From CAJQQY01 sp045106765 (lineage in GTDB: Bacteria; Bacteroidota; Bacteroidia; Chitinophagales; Saprospiraceae): a DNA stretch of 64,000 bases. This document shows positions 31,472 to 44,000 of the stretch, in pieces. Where the stretch lies: contig JBGCFD010000004.1 in the NCBI GenBank assembly GCA_045106765.1, forward strand, positions 1 through 64,000, in the 5' to 3' direction. Under the pieces are notes generated by a model. That model made no database searches. It saw only the letters and a program-made list of their open reading frames with translations, and was not told where the DNA came from. A program made the position numbers and the translations under genes. Positions within the stretch are counted from its first letter, which is position 1. Every line of letters starts with the position of its first letter.

Positions 31472-32812
31472 ATGATCAATATTTTTTGGTTTCGTCGAGA
31501 CCTTCGATTAAAAGATAATGCAGGATTGTATCATGCATTAAAGAGTAATGAACCCGTCCTACCTATTTTTATTTTTGACAAAAACATCTTGGATGATTTA
31601 GAAGATAAGAAGGATGCTCGTGTCCAATTTATCCATGAGACCTTACAGGAAATGAAATCGAAGTTGGAAGAAATGGGAAGTACTCTTTTGGTGAAATATG
31701 GAACACCTGAGGAAATTTGGAAAACCATTTTGAAGGAATATAAAGTAGAAAATGTTTTTACCAATCATGATTATGAACCTTACGCTTTAGAACGAGACGA
31801 AAATGTAAAAGCATTGTTGGAGAAAGAAAATGTTTCTTTTCATACGTTTAAAGATCAAGTCATTTTTGAGAAAAAAGAAGTAGTCAAAAAGGATGGATTG
31901 CCTTATACCGTTTTTACTCCTTACAGTCGAGTGTGGAAAGCGAAGTTGGCTTCTCAAATGTCAACGACGAAAGAAGGAGATGCTATTTCCTATTTTTTAA
32001 AATCATATCCTACCGAAAAGTATTTTGATAATTTTTACAATATTTCTCCGGTTGAAATTCCTTCTTTAAAATTAATGGGTTTTGAAAAGTCTGGTATTGA
32101 AATTCCTAGCGACTCGGTCAATCGAGGATTGATTAGAACGTATGATGAAACTAGAAATTTTCCAGCCATAGATGGTACTTCAAGATTGGGAATTCACTTT
32201 CGATTTGGAACGATCAGTATTCGAGAAAAAGCAAGAGCTGCACAAAAACTCAATGGGACATTTTTGAATGAATTAATTTGGAGAGATTTCTATGCTATGA
32301 TTATGGCGAATTTTCCTCATGTGATGGATAATCCTTTTCGAGCGAAATACGATTTAATTGAATGGGTTAATAATGAAGATCATTTTCAAAAATGGTGTGA
32401 AGGGAAAACCGGATATCATATCGTAGATGCAGGAATGCGAGAATTAAACGAAACTGGACACATGCATAACCGAGTTCGGATGATTGTTGCTAGTTTTTTG
32501 ACGAAACACTTATTGACTGACTGGCGATGGGGAGAAGCTTATTTTGCCAAAAAATTATTGGACTTTGATCTCGCAAGTAATAATGGTGGTTGGCAATGGG
32601 CAGCAGGTTGTGGAACAGATGCTGCGCCTTATTTTCGTATCTTTAACCCTGATAGTCAACAAGTTAAGTTTGATAAAGAAATGAAATATATCAAGAAATG
32701 GGTACCTGAATATGGAACACCTGATTATCCAGAACGAATTGTTGACCATAAAGAAGCGAGGGAAAGATGTTTACGAGTTTTTAAAGAAGGATTAGCAAAA
32801 GCTGAAAAATAA
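31472..32812 (+). CDS. phrB: Deoxyribodipyrimidine photolyase
   Basis: From the ATG at 31472 the protein has 446 residues. It starts INIFWFRRDLRLKDNAGLYH (photolyase N-domain) and has the FAD-binding core SRLGIHFRFGTISIRE, FLNELIWRDFYAMIM, GMRELNETGHMHNRVRMIVA, and DLASNNGGWQWAAGCGTDAA. These residues support a CPD-type photolyase that repairs UV-induced cyclobutane dimers with blue light. ATG 31448 and GTG 31436 are in frame upstream, but the GTG lies inside the palindromic repeat; 31472 gives the family-typical start. Confidence 0.95.
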   Translation: MINIFWFRRDLRLKDNAGLYHALKSNEPVLPIFIFDKNILDDLEDKKDARVQFIHETLQEMKSKLEEMGSTLLVKYGTPEEIWKTILKEYKVENVFTNHDYEPYALERDENVKALLEKENVSFHTFKDQVIFEKKEVVKKDGLPYTVFTPYSRVWKAKLASQMSTTKEGDAISYFLKSYPTEKYFDNFYNISPVEIPSLKLMGFEKSGIEIPSDSVNRGLIRTYDETRNFPAIDGTSRLGIHFRFGTISIREKARAAQKLNGTFLNELIWRDFYAMIMANFPHVMDNPFRAKYDLIEWVNNEDHFQKWCEGKTGYHIVDAGMRELNETGHMHNRVRMIVASFLTKHLLTDWRWGEAYFAKKLLDFDLASNNGGWQWAAGCGTDAAPYFRIFNPDSQQVKFDKEMKYIKKWVPEYGTPDYPERIVDHKEARERCLRVFKEGLAKAEK

Positions 32813-32958
32813 TACATCTGCGACAATTATGTAATATTTATATAAATAAAAGGCAGGTTTGTTTATTTTGTGAAAAAATATATTTCCTAAAATTTTTGGT
32901 TTTCGAGTCGAATCAAATTTTTTGACTGAAACTAAAAAATTAAACCAAACTGTCTAAT

Positions 32959-35900
32959 ATGAAAAATAATCTATTACTCTCCACATTTTTTCTAACATTA
33001 CTTTTACAATTTTTTACTTCCAATGTTTTTGCTCAAAGTACAACAACTGATTATCGGTTGATTTTACAAAATGAACAACGTTGGATTCCTGAAAATTTTG
33101 ATGATTTCTTAAAAAATGGTGATGTCCAAATGGACGAAGTTTTTGTAGGGAAATATCATCGCATTTTACAATTTTTTCAAATTCCTACTGATCGAGAAAA
33201 AGCAGATTTAGAAAATCTAGGAATCGAATTTTTAGATTATTTTCCCAACAAAGCTTATATCGCAGCAATTCCAATTTCAATTAATAAGTCGGATTTAAAA
33301 AATAAAAATATTCGTTCGATCATTCGAATGGATGGATCAATGAAAAAAGATAAGTCATTAGTTGATTTAGATTTAGCTCATTCTTCTGTTCAAGGTGAGA
33401 ATGTAAATGTATTGTTACGATTTTATAAAAATATTCCAATTCAATTAGCCGAAGAAAAAATTCGTAAAACGAATGCGAGTGTTTTAAAGCAAATGCCAAG
33501 TTCTCATTCGATTAAAATTCAAATTGCGATTGATGAAATAGATGATTTTGCCAATTTACCTTATGTTTCATTTTTGATAATCGCACCAGAGTTGGGTGAG
33601 CCAGAAGATCGAAGAGGACGAAGTCTACATCGAGCCAATATGTTGAGTCCAGAATACAACGGAGGATTAAATATTGATGGAACTGGAGTAGGAGTGATGG
33701 TTAGAGATGATGGAATAGTTGGACCACATATTGACTTTAAAGGTAGAAATTTTCACGACCTATCAGTTGATGGCCCGTCCAATCACTCTGATGGAGTAGC
33801 TGGGATTTTTGCTGGAGCAGGTAATTTGGATCCTGATATGAAGGGGATGGCTTCTGGTTCTGATATGCACGTGATAGCCTATTTTGATGATTTTGAAGAG
33901 AATTTAATTTCACTTGATATGCATCAAAATGAAGGAGTCTTGGTGGTCAATTCATCATATAGTAATGGCTGCAATGCAGGATATACTGCCATCACAGAAA
34001 TAGTAGATCGACATATTTTTGAGAATCCAACTTTTCTTCATGTCTTTTCCGCAGGGAATTCAAATAACCAAGATTGTGGCTATGGTGCAGGAGATCAATG
34101 GGGAAATATTACTGGAGGGCATAAGCAAGGGAAAAATGTATTGGCAACTGCTAATGTATTTGAAAATGCAGAGCTGGTTGGTTCTAGTAGTCGAGGCCCT
34201 GCGCATGATGGTCGAATCAAACCAGACATTACTGCCAATGGGCAAAATCAAAATTCAACTGATCCATTTGATACCTATGCTCCTTTTGGAGGAACGTCAG
34301 GTGCTGCGCCAGGAGTAGCTGGAGTTTCAGCACAACTACATCAAGGATATCGAGATTTGAATGGGGGAGAGACTGCGACAGCTGCCTTGATTAAAGCAAC
34401 TATTATGAATACTGCAAATGATCTAGGGAATGTTGGCCCAGATTTTAAATTTGGTTGGGGACATTTGAATGCGAATCGAGCTTATCAATTGTTGAAAGAT
34501 GAAAGATATGAGTCTTCACAAATTTCACAAGGTGATAACAATATGCACACGTTGACTGTTCCTGCTGGTGCGGTGGAAGTGCGAGTGATGGTTTATTGGA
34601 ATGAGCAATCAGCTATGTTGGGTACTGGAAAGGCTTTGGTGAATGATTTAGATATGGTGGTAACTGCTCCTGATGGTTCAACAAAAATGCCATGGGTATT
34701 AGATCATACACCAGATCCTAGTTTATTGGATTTGCCAGCTACCAATGGAGAAGATCATTTAAATAATGTAGAACAAATTGTATTTGATAATCCACAAGCG
34801 GGAGAATATACAATTGATGTAAGTGGTTTTGAGGTTCCACTTGGACCACAAGAATACTATTTAGTTTATGAGGTAATTACAGATGAGATTACAGTTACTT
34901 ACCCAATTGGGGGGGAAGGATTTGAGCCATTAACACAAGAAAGAATTCGTTGGGATGCTTATGGTGATGCGGGAGATTTTTCTGTGGATTATACAACTGA
35001 TGGGGGAAATTCTTGGCAAAATATCACTACTCTAGCGGGCGATGTTAGAATGTATTTATGGGATTTGCCTAATGAAATTCATGGTTCTGTAAAGGTCAGA
35101 GTGAGTCGTGGCGGATTTTCAGATGAGAGTGATGAGTCATTTTCGATGTGTAGAATTCCAGATGGTTTAGAAGTGGTGGCATTTTGTTCCGATGATTTTA
35201 TGGAGGTGACTTGGAACGCGGTAGATGGAGCAACAGGTTACGATTTATTTTATTTGGGAGAAAAATTTATGGACTCAGTAGGAACGACCAACTTGACAAC
35301 ATTTGATCTTCCGATAACTGATCCTTTGTCTGATCATTGGTTTTCAGTTCGAGCAAAAGGAGATAATGGTTTGCGTGGAAAGAGAGCGATAGCCGTAAAG
35401 TACGAAGGTGCATTATTGAATTGTAACTTAGTCAATGATGTAGCGACGACTCAATTATTATCACCATCTTCTACCGCTTATGCTCTATGTGATGCATTCG
35501 ATCAAATCATTTCTATTGAGGTGGAAAATACAAGTTCAACTGATCAAACGGAACTCACCTTGAGCTATCAAATTGATAATCAACCTGTGGTGACAGAAAA
35601 TTATAACAATACACTTACGGTTGGGGAATTTGCTGATTATACTTTTGCAATGCCTGCGATTTTTACTACTTCAGGTACTTACGAATTAAAAACTTGGAGC
35701 AGTATTCCAAATGATGAAATCGGGTTTAATGATACGTTGAGTCGAACGATTGAAGTGAGTATTGGAAATACTGATGTGCCAGATGTAACGATTGTTCAAG
35801 GATTTGATGAGGAGGTATTTCCTCCAACTAACTGGTTTAGTTCTAATCCAGATGGAGCAATTGGCTGGGTAAGAGCAAATGGAGTGATTGGAGCAACTAA

Positions 35901-37062
35901 TCAATTTGATAATGCAGCCTTGTTGCCTAATCGGGTTTATGAAGACGATGGACAGCGAGATGAATTATTTACTATTCCATATGATTTGACTAATGTAGAT
36001 AATCCAACGTTGAGTTTTGATCTGGCGTATGCGAGATTTGATAATATTTGTTCGGACACATTAATCGTAGAAATTTATTCAGAATGCGGACTAGTTTTCC
36101 AAGAAGAAATTTACAAAAAATTTGGATCAGAATTAATAACTGGCGGGACAGCTGGTTTCAATTGGTTTCCAAATAATCAATCAGATTGGAGACAAGAAGC
36201 CATTTCACTTCTTGATTATGTTGGAGAAATTATTCAAATAAAATTTATCAATGCGACAGGGAACTGTAATAACCTGCTGATTGATAATATTAATATTCTA
36301 AATTTTGAAGCACCGACTGCCGAGTTTGTTACAAATGTAACAGAGTTATGTGTTGGTGAAAATATGTTTTTTGAAAATACATCGACGGCTGCACTTTCGA
36401 GTTACACTTGGGTGTTTGGACAAGGAGCTTCTTCTTCCGTATTTATTGGCCCAAATCCTGATTCTATTTTCTACTTTATTTCAGGAGAAAAAGAAGTTAG
36501 ATTAGTGGTTAGCAATGATTTAGGAACAGATACTTTTTATCAAACAATCAATGTATTGGATGTGCCAACTGTTGATTTTAGTGTGAATCAAAATGGTTTG
36601 GGGTATCAATTTACTAATGAATCCGAAGATGGAGATACTTACTTTTGGGACTTTGGAGATAATACCAATAGCACCGAAGAGAATCCTTTTAAAACTTATG
36701 CCCAACAAGGAACTTATACGGTGAAATTGACGGTAGGGAATATTTGTGATGTTGATGAGGAAAGTGAAACCTTGAATGTAATGGTGACTGATGTGGAAAA
36801 TATTACCAATCAATTGCAATTACAAATCGTTCCAAATCCTAACGATGGAGTTTTTAATTTGAAAATTGAAGACGAGGTCGCACGTGATTTAGCTATTCAA
36901 ATTTTTGATGTGCAAGGAAGAAGAGTCGGAGAGTGGCAAACTAGAAGTACGAGTGGTATTTCTTTTTTCCCAATCGAAAAAAGCGAATGGAGTGCGGGAG
37001 TATTTTTTGTAAAAGTGAAAAGTGAATTTGGGGTGAGGGTGTTGAAGATGGTGGTAGAATAG
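32959..37062 (+). CDS. Subtilisin-like (S8) peptidase with PKD domain and type IX type A sorting domain
   Basis: This 1367-residue protein has a signal peptide, a propeptide-like region (about 25-220), and an S8 domain with Asp in VMVRDDGI (about 249), His in SNHSDGVAG (about 275) and Ser in GGTSGAAPG (about 447). Beta-sandwich domains follow, then a PKD domain (NESEDGDTYFWDFGDNTN) and a C-terminal type A sorting domain (PNPNDGVFNLKIEDE; SAGVFFVKV). It is secreted through the type IX system and probably anchored on the surface. The Ser/His/Asp context is intact, so it should be active. Confidence 0.93.
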   Translation: MKNNLLLSTFFLTLLLQFFTSNVFAQSTTTDYRLILQNEQRWIPENFDDFLKNGDVQMDEVFVGKYHRILQFFQIPTDREKADLENLGIEFLDYFPNKAYIAAIPISINKSDLKNKNIRSIIRMDGSMKKDKSLVDLDLAHSSVQGENVNVLLRFYKNIPIQLAEEKIRKTNASVLKQMPSSHSIKIQIAIDEIDDFANLPYVSFLIIAPELGEPEDRRGRSLHRANMLSPEYNGGLNIDGTGVGVMVRDDGIVGPHIDFKGRNFHDLSVDGPSNHSDGVAGIFAGAGNLDPDMKGMASGSDMHVIAYFDDFEENLISLDMHQNEGVLVVNSSYSNGCNAGYTAITEIVDRHIFENPTFLHVFSAGNSNNQDCGYGAGDQWGNITGGHKQGKNVLATANVFENAELVGSSSRGPAHDGRIKPDITANGQNQNSTDPFDTYAPFGGTSGAAPGVAGVSAQLHQGYRDLNGGETATAALIKATIMNTANDLGNVGPDFKFGWGHLNANRAYQLLKDERYESSQISQGDNNMHTLTVPAGAVEVRVMVYWNEQSAMLGTGKALVNDLDMVVTAPDGSTKMPWVLDHTPDPSLLDLPATNGEDHLNNVEQIVFDNPQAGEYTIDVSGFEVPLGPQEYYLVYEVITDEITVTYPIGGEGFEPLTQERIRWDAYGDAGDFSVDYTTDGGNSWQNITTLAGDVRMYLWDLPNEIHGSVKVRVSRGGFSDESDESFSMCRIPDGLEVVAFCSDDFMEVTWNAVDGATGYDLFYLGEKFMDSVGTTNLTTFDLPITDPLSDHWFSVRAKGDNGLRGKRAIAVKYEGALLNCNLVNDVATTQLLSPSSTAYALCDAFDQIISIEVENTSSTDQTELTLSYQIDNQPVVTENYNNTLTVGEFADYTFAMPAIFTTSGTYELKTWSSIPNDEIGFNDTLSRTIEVSIGNTDVPDVTIVQGFDEEVFPPTNWFSSNPDGAIGWVRANGVIGATNQFDNAALLPNRVYEDDGQRDELFTIPYDLTNVDNPTLSFDLAYARFDNICSDTLIVEIYSECGLVFQEEIYKKFGSELITGGTAGFNWFPNNQSDWRQEAISLLDYVGEIIQIKFINATGNCNNLLIDNINILNFEAPTAEFVTNVTELCVGENMFFENTSTAALSSYTWVFGQGASSSVFIGPNPDSIFYFISGEKEVRLVVSNDLGTDTFYQTINVLDVPTVDFSVNQNGLGYQFTNESEDGDTYFWDFGDNTNSTEENPFKTYAQQGTYTVKLTVGNICDVDEESETLNVMVTDVENITNQLQLQIVPNPNDGVFNLKIEDEVARDLAIQIFDVQGRRVGEWQTRSTSGISFFPIEKSEWSAGVFFVKVKSEFGVRVLKMVVE

Positions 37063-37086
37063 GTTTTTAAAATTTAGATTTGTAAA

Positions 37087-37129
37087 AAAAAATAAGGGTT
37101 TGGCAGAAATGTCAAGCCCTTATTTTTTT
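37087..37129 (+). terminator. Terminator after the S8 peptidase
   Basis: AAATAAGGGTTTG pairs with CAAGCCCTTATTT (one G-U), followed by a T tract. Confidence 0.85.
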
Positions 37130-37793
37130 GCAAAAAAAAAGAGTAGTTTTCTGTGTATTTTTTATTTAGTTCTCGTGCTCAAAGTTGTAAGATAGGTGCT
37201 TGTTTAAATAAATACTGAGATGATATTATTCGTGGGATGAGAGTAATCCTCTAAAAGTTTTTGTTTGGCGATGTAATATTTTGTTGAAATAAATTTTGAT
37301 TTTTTTTTATCAAAGATCATCCTCGCTCACAGTATGGTTTTCCACTTTATGAAGTCGTGCCAAGCATTCAACAATGCTTTTAGCTTGAGTTGACAATATG
37401 TTAAAGAATCTTAAAAATCAACAGTTGGCAGAGTCAAGTTAAATGCTAGGTTAAGCAAGATTTCGATGAGGTCACGACAACGTATTTCTCTTTTAAACTT
37501 AAAATTCTGATATATTTTTCTGATAAAAAATTTCAAAATTCTAGCCTATTTAGTTCTTTTTCAAAAAATGTGACACTCCTATTTTTTTTACATAATGAAA
37601 TTAAATATTTATGTATGAAACAACTAAGTCGCTGTTTATTTCAAATAAAAAATAATTAAATTTATAAGTAATTGATTTACAGTATAAGTATAGATGTATA
37701 TTTTAAAACATATTAATAAATTATAAAGTGTAAAGTGTAGATAAAACCTTTCATTTTGGTACGATTTTGGACAAAAAGACGGTAACGGAAAGA
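37130..37793. other. Long gene-free stretch upstream of the giant cargo gene
   Basis: No coding frame with protein-like composition is seen on either strand. The sequence is AT-rich without clear repeats; a possible promoter for the following two-hairpin region must lie here but no exact TAnnTTTG box was identified. Confidence 0.4.
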
Positions 37794-37877
37794 GAATCTA
37801 AACCAACCTTAACAGTCAGTCATTGAATAACCTAATGTTCATTGGCTTTACTCGCAGTTGGTTTAGATTTTTTTTAT
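37794..37877 (+). terminator. Stem-loop followed by T8 in a gene-free region
   Basis: AATCTAAACCAAC (37794-37806) pairs perfectly with GTTGGTTTAGATT (37857-37869), followed by TTTTTTT. The 50-nt loop is large. It looks like a terminator, yet no gene precedes it, so it may end a small RNA. Confidence 0.55.
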
Positions 37878-37887
37878 TCTTAAAACT

Positions 37888-37995
37888 GTTCTTTGGCAAA
37901 TCTCGTGTTTTAAGTCAAGCTATAATTGAAATCAACACTTCCGTTGGTCGTTTTTGATTCCAATTTTAACTTGACCACGAGATTTACCAAAGAAC
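37888..37995. repeat. 108-bp imperfect inverted repeat before the giant cargo gene
   Basis: The left arm GTTCTTTGGCAAATCTCGTG (37888-37907), a 6-nt bulge, then GTCAAGCTATAATTGAAATC pairs with GATTCCAATTTTAACTTGAC and CACGAGATTTACCAAAGAAC (ending 37995). In total about 40 paired positions with few mismatches. It lies 87 bp before the start codon. Confidence 0.8.
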
Positions 37996-38081
37996 GAAAA
38001 AGTTATAATCTCTAATGAGGTATTCAAACAAAATTCTTAATCAAAAGAATTTGAATATTTCCAAGATAAAATATCACCTAG

Positions 38082-41000
38082 ATGAATCAGAAGTTTAATC
38101 TCATTTTTGTAATCTTACTTTTCGCAGTTTTACCCAGTCAAATTTTATTGGCTCAAGATAATTTAAAAGTTGAGTTCGAAAGTCCTACTTCCGTTCCAGG
38201 CTTTTTAAATATTTGTGGGGATGCAGATACGGCGACAGTAACTGTTAGTTTGAATGGTCTTTCTCCTGATGCCCGACAAAATATTTTAGCGACCTTGGAT
38301 TTGTTCAAAGGAGTTGAATTATCAGAATTCATTCCTGCCCAATCTTCTGCAGGTGTCACTTTAAATAATAATACAAATCCAAATACTCCGATTTTTGGTT
38401 TGCCGGATTTAGATCCATCTGGAACAACCTTCGTCAATATTACTTTTACCCTTGCTGCGAAATGTGAATACATTGATACACTTACATTGAACAATGCGAT
38501 TCAAGTTCAGAATACTTGGAATTTTGATTATACGATTAGTGGAAATCCTTTTTCAGAAAGTGATGTTAATACAGAATATCGAGATGCCTTTGCAGTTCCT
38601 CAATTTACAGGTGTGGTAAATAATACCCATGGGCCTGCTAGATCAGGAGAATGTTTTTCTAGGGATATTGTTGTGACGAATTCGGGTTTAGATGGATTTG
38701 TAGATCATCTTGTTTATTCGAATACGCAAGGTGCTGGAATTTATGTAGAGAGTATAGAAGTGAACGGAACAGTTATTCCTATAACAAAAACTATGTTAGT
38801 GACAGGTGATACTTTGATTGAAGCTGCGATTGATGGAACTTATTTTTTTGGAAATACAATTGGAGGTGGATCGGGAGATAATGATGGTTTTTTTGACCCA
38901 AATGAAACGGTGACGATTACTGAAAATATATGTGTATTAAATTGTGATGATTCAAGATCTTCTCAATATGAAATTTCTTGGGGTTGTGATGGTCGATTTT
39001 GTAATACGATAACTACTTCAGATTTCATCAATATAGGTCAAGGGAATGCCAATGTACAAGTAGAAGATTCGGGGACTGTTCCGAATGTATTTTCAGGTTA
39101 TTGTCAAACTGGAACATCAACGGTTACTTTTACCAATAACGGAGCAGAAGTAGATCTTGGTTTTGGAGCGATGTTAAATTTGGAAGTAGGAATTGGAATG
39201 GGAAATGGGTTTAATATTGCTGATGGAGGTTTTTCTATTTCTCAAATGACGATTGCAGGAGTACTTGTTCCTTTGTCCTCTGCCATGAATATGATTGATA
39301 ATAATCCATTATTTTCTACTGATCCTGATGGTTTAGGAGTAGGTTTGGAAGATTTGGATGGTGATGGGTTTTTTGATGATTTAGGAATAGGAGAAGGATT
39401 TGAAATAATTGCGGTATATGATATTGATTGTTCTAATGCTCAAGTTCCAGGGACAAATGGAGATTGTGCTAATGATTTTGGAACTAGTTTTAGTGCAAGG
39501 GTAGATTATGATAATTCTTGTGAGGAGAGAGTGGTGAGATTACGAGGAAATTATTTTCGCCCAAATAATAGACTTTCTGATGCTTTTACTGATTCAGATG
39601 TAGATGCATTTGTAGAACAGGATACTTTTTATATTCGTCAAATTGTGGATCGTTCGACTAGTCGTTTTGAAAAAAATTGTTCAGGTGGCGAACAGTATCA
39701 AGTTAATTTGAAATTGCCAGCGGGAGTTACACCTGTGATTCCTACCATTCAATTAATTAGAAATGGAGGGACTGTTCCGATTCCATTATTGAGTAATGTG
39801 ATTAGTAATGATACTTTGTTTTTAGTTTTTGATGCATCGTTTACACCTTTTATAACAGGAGAGTATGAAGTGGTTTTAGGATTTGAAGCGGACTGTAGTG
39901 CGGAATTGGGATTTGTAGATTTCCCCTATGAATTTGCCTACTATTGTCCACCTTGTGATTGCCGACATGTTTGGCATTGTGATACTTTGCAAGGACCAAA
40001 GTTGCATGCTGAAATGCCTCCTTGTCCTCCACTAACTTTTGTTTGTCCAGTCGGAGTTGCCACAAAATCCTTCGATGTAAATCGAACAACATTTGGATAT
40101 ACAGATGCGACTTATTCTACTCCATTTGACCCAAATTCAGCGAATAAAAAAGTAGCTATTTCATGTGATAGTATCGAGATGCGTGTGTTAAATGTAGTGG
40201 GAGATCAAATGATTAACGATAGTGTGGGAATAGTGATTTCTTATGAAAATGCAGATGAAACCTCAGATAGTACTGCAACATTTTTATTTGATACAGGAGT
40301 AGTTCGATTTACGAATTTGGGAAATGAATATTTTTGTAATATCGATACTTCAATTTTGGAAGTAACCATTGTGGATAGTACACAAGTGATGACTTTTGAT
40401 TTGAATAATTGTTTGACAGGTCTAGGAATAGTTTTACAGCCGAATGATACTTTTGAATTTGTTGGGAATTTTAGTTTGAATCCTGATGGCCCTTATCCTA
40501 CCAAATTTACAACAGTTCCAGAATTGAGAGCTTTTGGGTATGGAACTATTGATGGAGTAGATGAAGCATGCGATCATTTTGGAGATGTTTTTACAATTGC
40601 AAAAAATCAGACGGTGGTCAACTTCCCATCAAGTAGTGCCTTTCCAGAGGGGTGTGAGGAAAAATATTTAAGCTATAATTTGATAACAGTTAATAATGGA
40701 TTTACAGATTGGTTTGGTGTAGAATATCGACAAGCCATTGGTATTGATTCGATAGTGATTGATTATGATCCTGCGATTTTGGAATCATTTGGAACTTTCG
40801 AAACCCAGATTTCTATTCCTGGACATCCAATTTATGGAAATAGTTATTACTTAGTTCAAGGATTTGATGCTTCAGATAATTGGCGATATGTTGGAGTATT
40901 TGATACGTTGCAATTCGTCCCTGCTTTGAATAATGTGTTGAGTTATTCCTTTAGTTTTAGAATAAGAGTTAACCCCAATTGCCAGTCTGAAATGGGAAGT

Positions 41001-44000
41001 AGTAATGGAAATAATCAATATAATTTTGATCCAGAGATTTTTTATCGAGATAGGTATTATGCAACTGATATTGGTGATGGAAGTTGTTCTGAACAGAAAG
41101 TAGAATCACAGGATAATGATATTTTTTATACAGATCCGCCAGAGTTGACTTTGGTGACTGCTTCCAACCCGAATTTTAATTTAGCAGGTGATACCGCTTA
41201 TTGGGATTTGCAATTGTGTAATGCTTCATTTGTTGGTCGAGCTGGCTTGACTTGGTTTTCATTGGAGGATGCTTCGGGAGCAATTGAAGTAGTTTCGATG
41301 GAAGATATTACTGACCCAATGGCCACAACCAATTTATCGGTGACTCAATATGGTTCGTCAGGAAGTAATTATTTTGCATTAACGAATGCTTTAGAAATTG
41401 GAAATGCAACTTCCACTTTTGATGATATTTGTAATGTGATTAGAGTAAAAGCATTGGTGAATGAATGTGGAACAACTAATTTTAATGCCCGCATTGGATG
41501 GAATTGTATCGCTTATTCTGAACCAAATTGGAATCCAGAATTATATCCTCCATGTGAAGATGTACTTTTAAATTTAAGTGTAACGACGCTTGATCCATCT
41601 TTGGATGCCAACATTGTAGAGCAGCCATTGGTCGATCCAGATATTTGCGATACGAATACAATTGCGATTTTAGTAAGGAATACGAATTTGGGAAGTGCTT
41701 ATGATATTCGTTCTCAAATTATTTTACCAATGCAAGGAGCAACATTGGTTCCGGGGAGTATAGAAATTGCTTATCCATCAGGAACTGCTTATCAATCAGT
41801 TGCGATTGATCCAGTCTATACGACGACGACGAGTAGAGGAGATATTTACGAATATTCTGATTTTTCTAACTTACATACTTTCTTAGATCAAAATGGATTA
41901 TCAGGTTTTGATCCATTGAATCCAACTGATTCAAATGAGTATAGAATCCGATATAAATTTGTTACTGATTGCGATTTTATGAGTGGTTCGATTTCTTATT
42001 ATGCATTTCAAGGAATAAAAAATTGTGGTGATTCTACAAATTATGAAACTGGAGAAACTTTACCAATAGATATAAATGGTGCTGCTGCTGGGTTGGATAA
42101 AATTTTTGAAATTCATTTTTCCAATTCAAGTTCATTGATTCCAAATGCAAGCGCACCGCTTGAAATAACTGCGACAAACTTAACTACAACTGCAACTGAT
42201 TCTTCAGATCTGGTCTCCCTTCTTTTGCCAGAAGGAGTGACTTATGATCCAAATACGACAGCAACGATTGAGCCTGGAGGATGGATATTGTCAGAACCAG
42301 AAATTGAAATTGATGGAAATTTCCAACTATTATATTGGCATCTACCAATAGGATTATTACAAGGAGATTCAGCCGTTTTTACTTTTAATGTAATTTCGCC
42401 AGATGTGGATTGTGCTATTGATAGTTTATCTGCAGGGCTAAATACTATTCAAAGAAAAGAATTGACCTGTGCGGTTTCAGGGACAAATTGTGATGTAGAT
42501 GCGATTACTTCTATCAATAATGGAACATTGACAGATTTGCCAGTTACCCAGAATACTTTAAGTTTTGTTTTCTCAAGTGTGACCAGTTCATGCTCAGGAG
42601 TTGATGAAGAAACCATTCAATTTGAGGGAGCAATATCCAATAATGGAACTGCTTTTCCAGCCATCCCAATTGATGTGGAATATTATTTTGATCAAGATGG
42701 ATCTGGGAATGTAAATGTGGGAGATCAACTAGTTGCAACGATAACGGAGACTGGCCCGATAGCAGCAAATTCAGGTTTACTTATTTCACATTCTATTCCG
42801 GTGAGTGACGATCAAGTTTGTAATATTATTGTTAGAATTGATTCAACAGGTTTGGGGATTTGTGAAATAGCAGAAGTGCCGCTTGGCGAACCTCAACTTT
42901 TAAATGCTGGAAATGACCAAATATTTTGCGAAATAACTGCGACGACAATTACAGCGAACCTCGGGGATCCAACTTGTGGATCACTCTCCAATTACACTTA
43001 TAATTGGTTAGCTATTTCTCCAGCTTCAACAACAAATTTGAGTGCAACAGATATTCCAAATCCAGTTTTGACAGTCAATCATAATGCAACTGTTCAAGAT
43101 ACGTTGCAATATATTTTGGAAACAACTCGACCAAGTTGCGGAGGAATAAATCGAGATACGATTAGTGTCATTCGAGCTTTAGGAATTACCGCTGATGGTG
43201 GTCCGATAGTTTTTGTTCAGTCAGGAGGAAGCACTACTTTATCACCAACGGTAACTGGAGGATTTGCACCTTATACTTATGCTTGGTCTCCAACAGCAAC
43301 TTTAGATGATGGAACAAGTTCTAATCCGATTGCTTCTCCAACTGTTGATACTGATTATTCAGTTACGATAACGAGTGCATCAGGATGTACAGACGAGGCA
43401 ATTGTGGAAGTGCAAATAGGAAGTGCGGTTACGATTTCAGTTGAACCTTATGATACTATGATTTGTGCAGAAGAGACCATTCAATTTACTGCTTCAGGAG
43501 GAACAGATTATGTTTGGGTGGAGGATGCAGGAAATGCTTCAACTGGAAATTTAAGTGCTTACAATATTCCAAATCCAATTTTCTCCAATGGACTTCCAGC
43601 GAATACCTATAATTATCAAGTGATAGTAGAAGATAATGTGTTTCCTGGGGTTTATGATACAGCTGATGTGGTAATCCAAGTTTTTCCATCGCCTGATGTT
43701 GAAATTACATCTAGCTCTACCACATTTATTTGTGAAGGTGACGAAGTAGCTTTGACTGGAAGTGGGGCAGATATTTATGCTTGGGAAAATGTTACTACGA
43801 GCACACCTATTGGAAATGGTTCTACAATTATTGTAATGCCTTTTGTCGAAACGACTTACCAAGTTACTGGAACGGATACCACAAGTGGTTGTTTTTCAAC
43901 GGAGCAAATTACACTAAGTGTTAACGAAGGAGCCGATGCAGAAGTGTTAGTCAATCCAGCAATTGCTTGTGAAGGAGAATCAGTTCTTTTAGTTGGTGGA

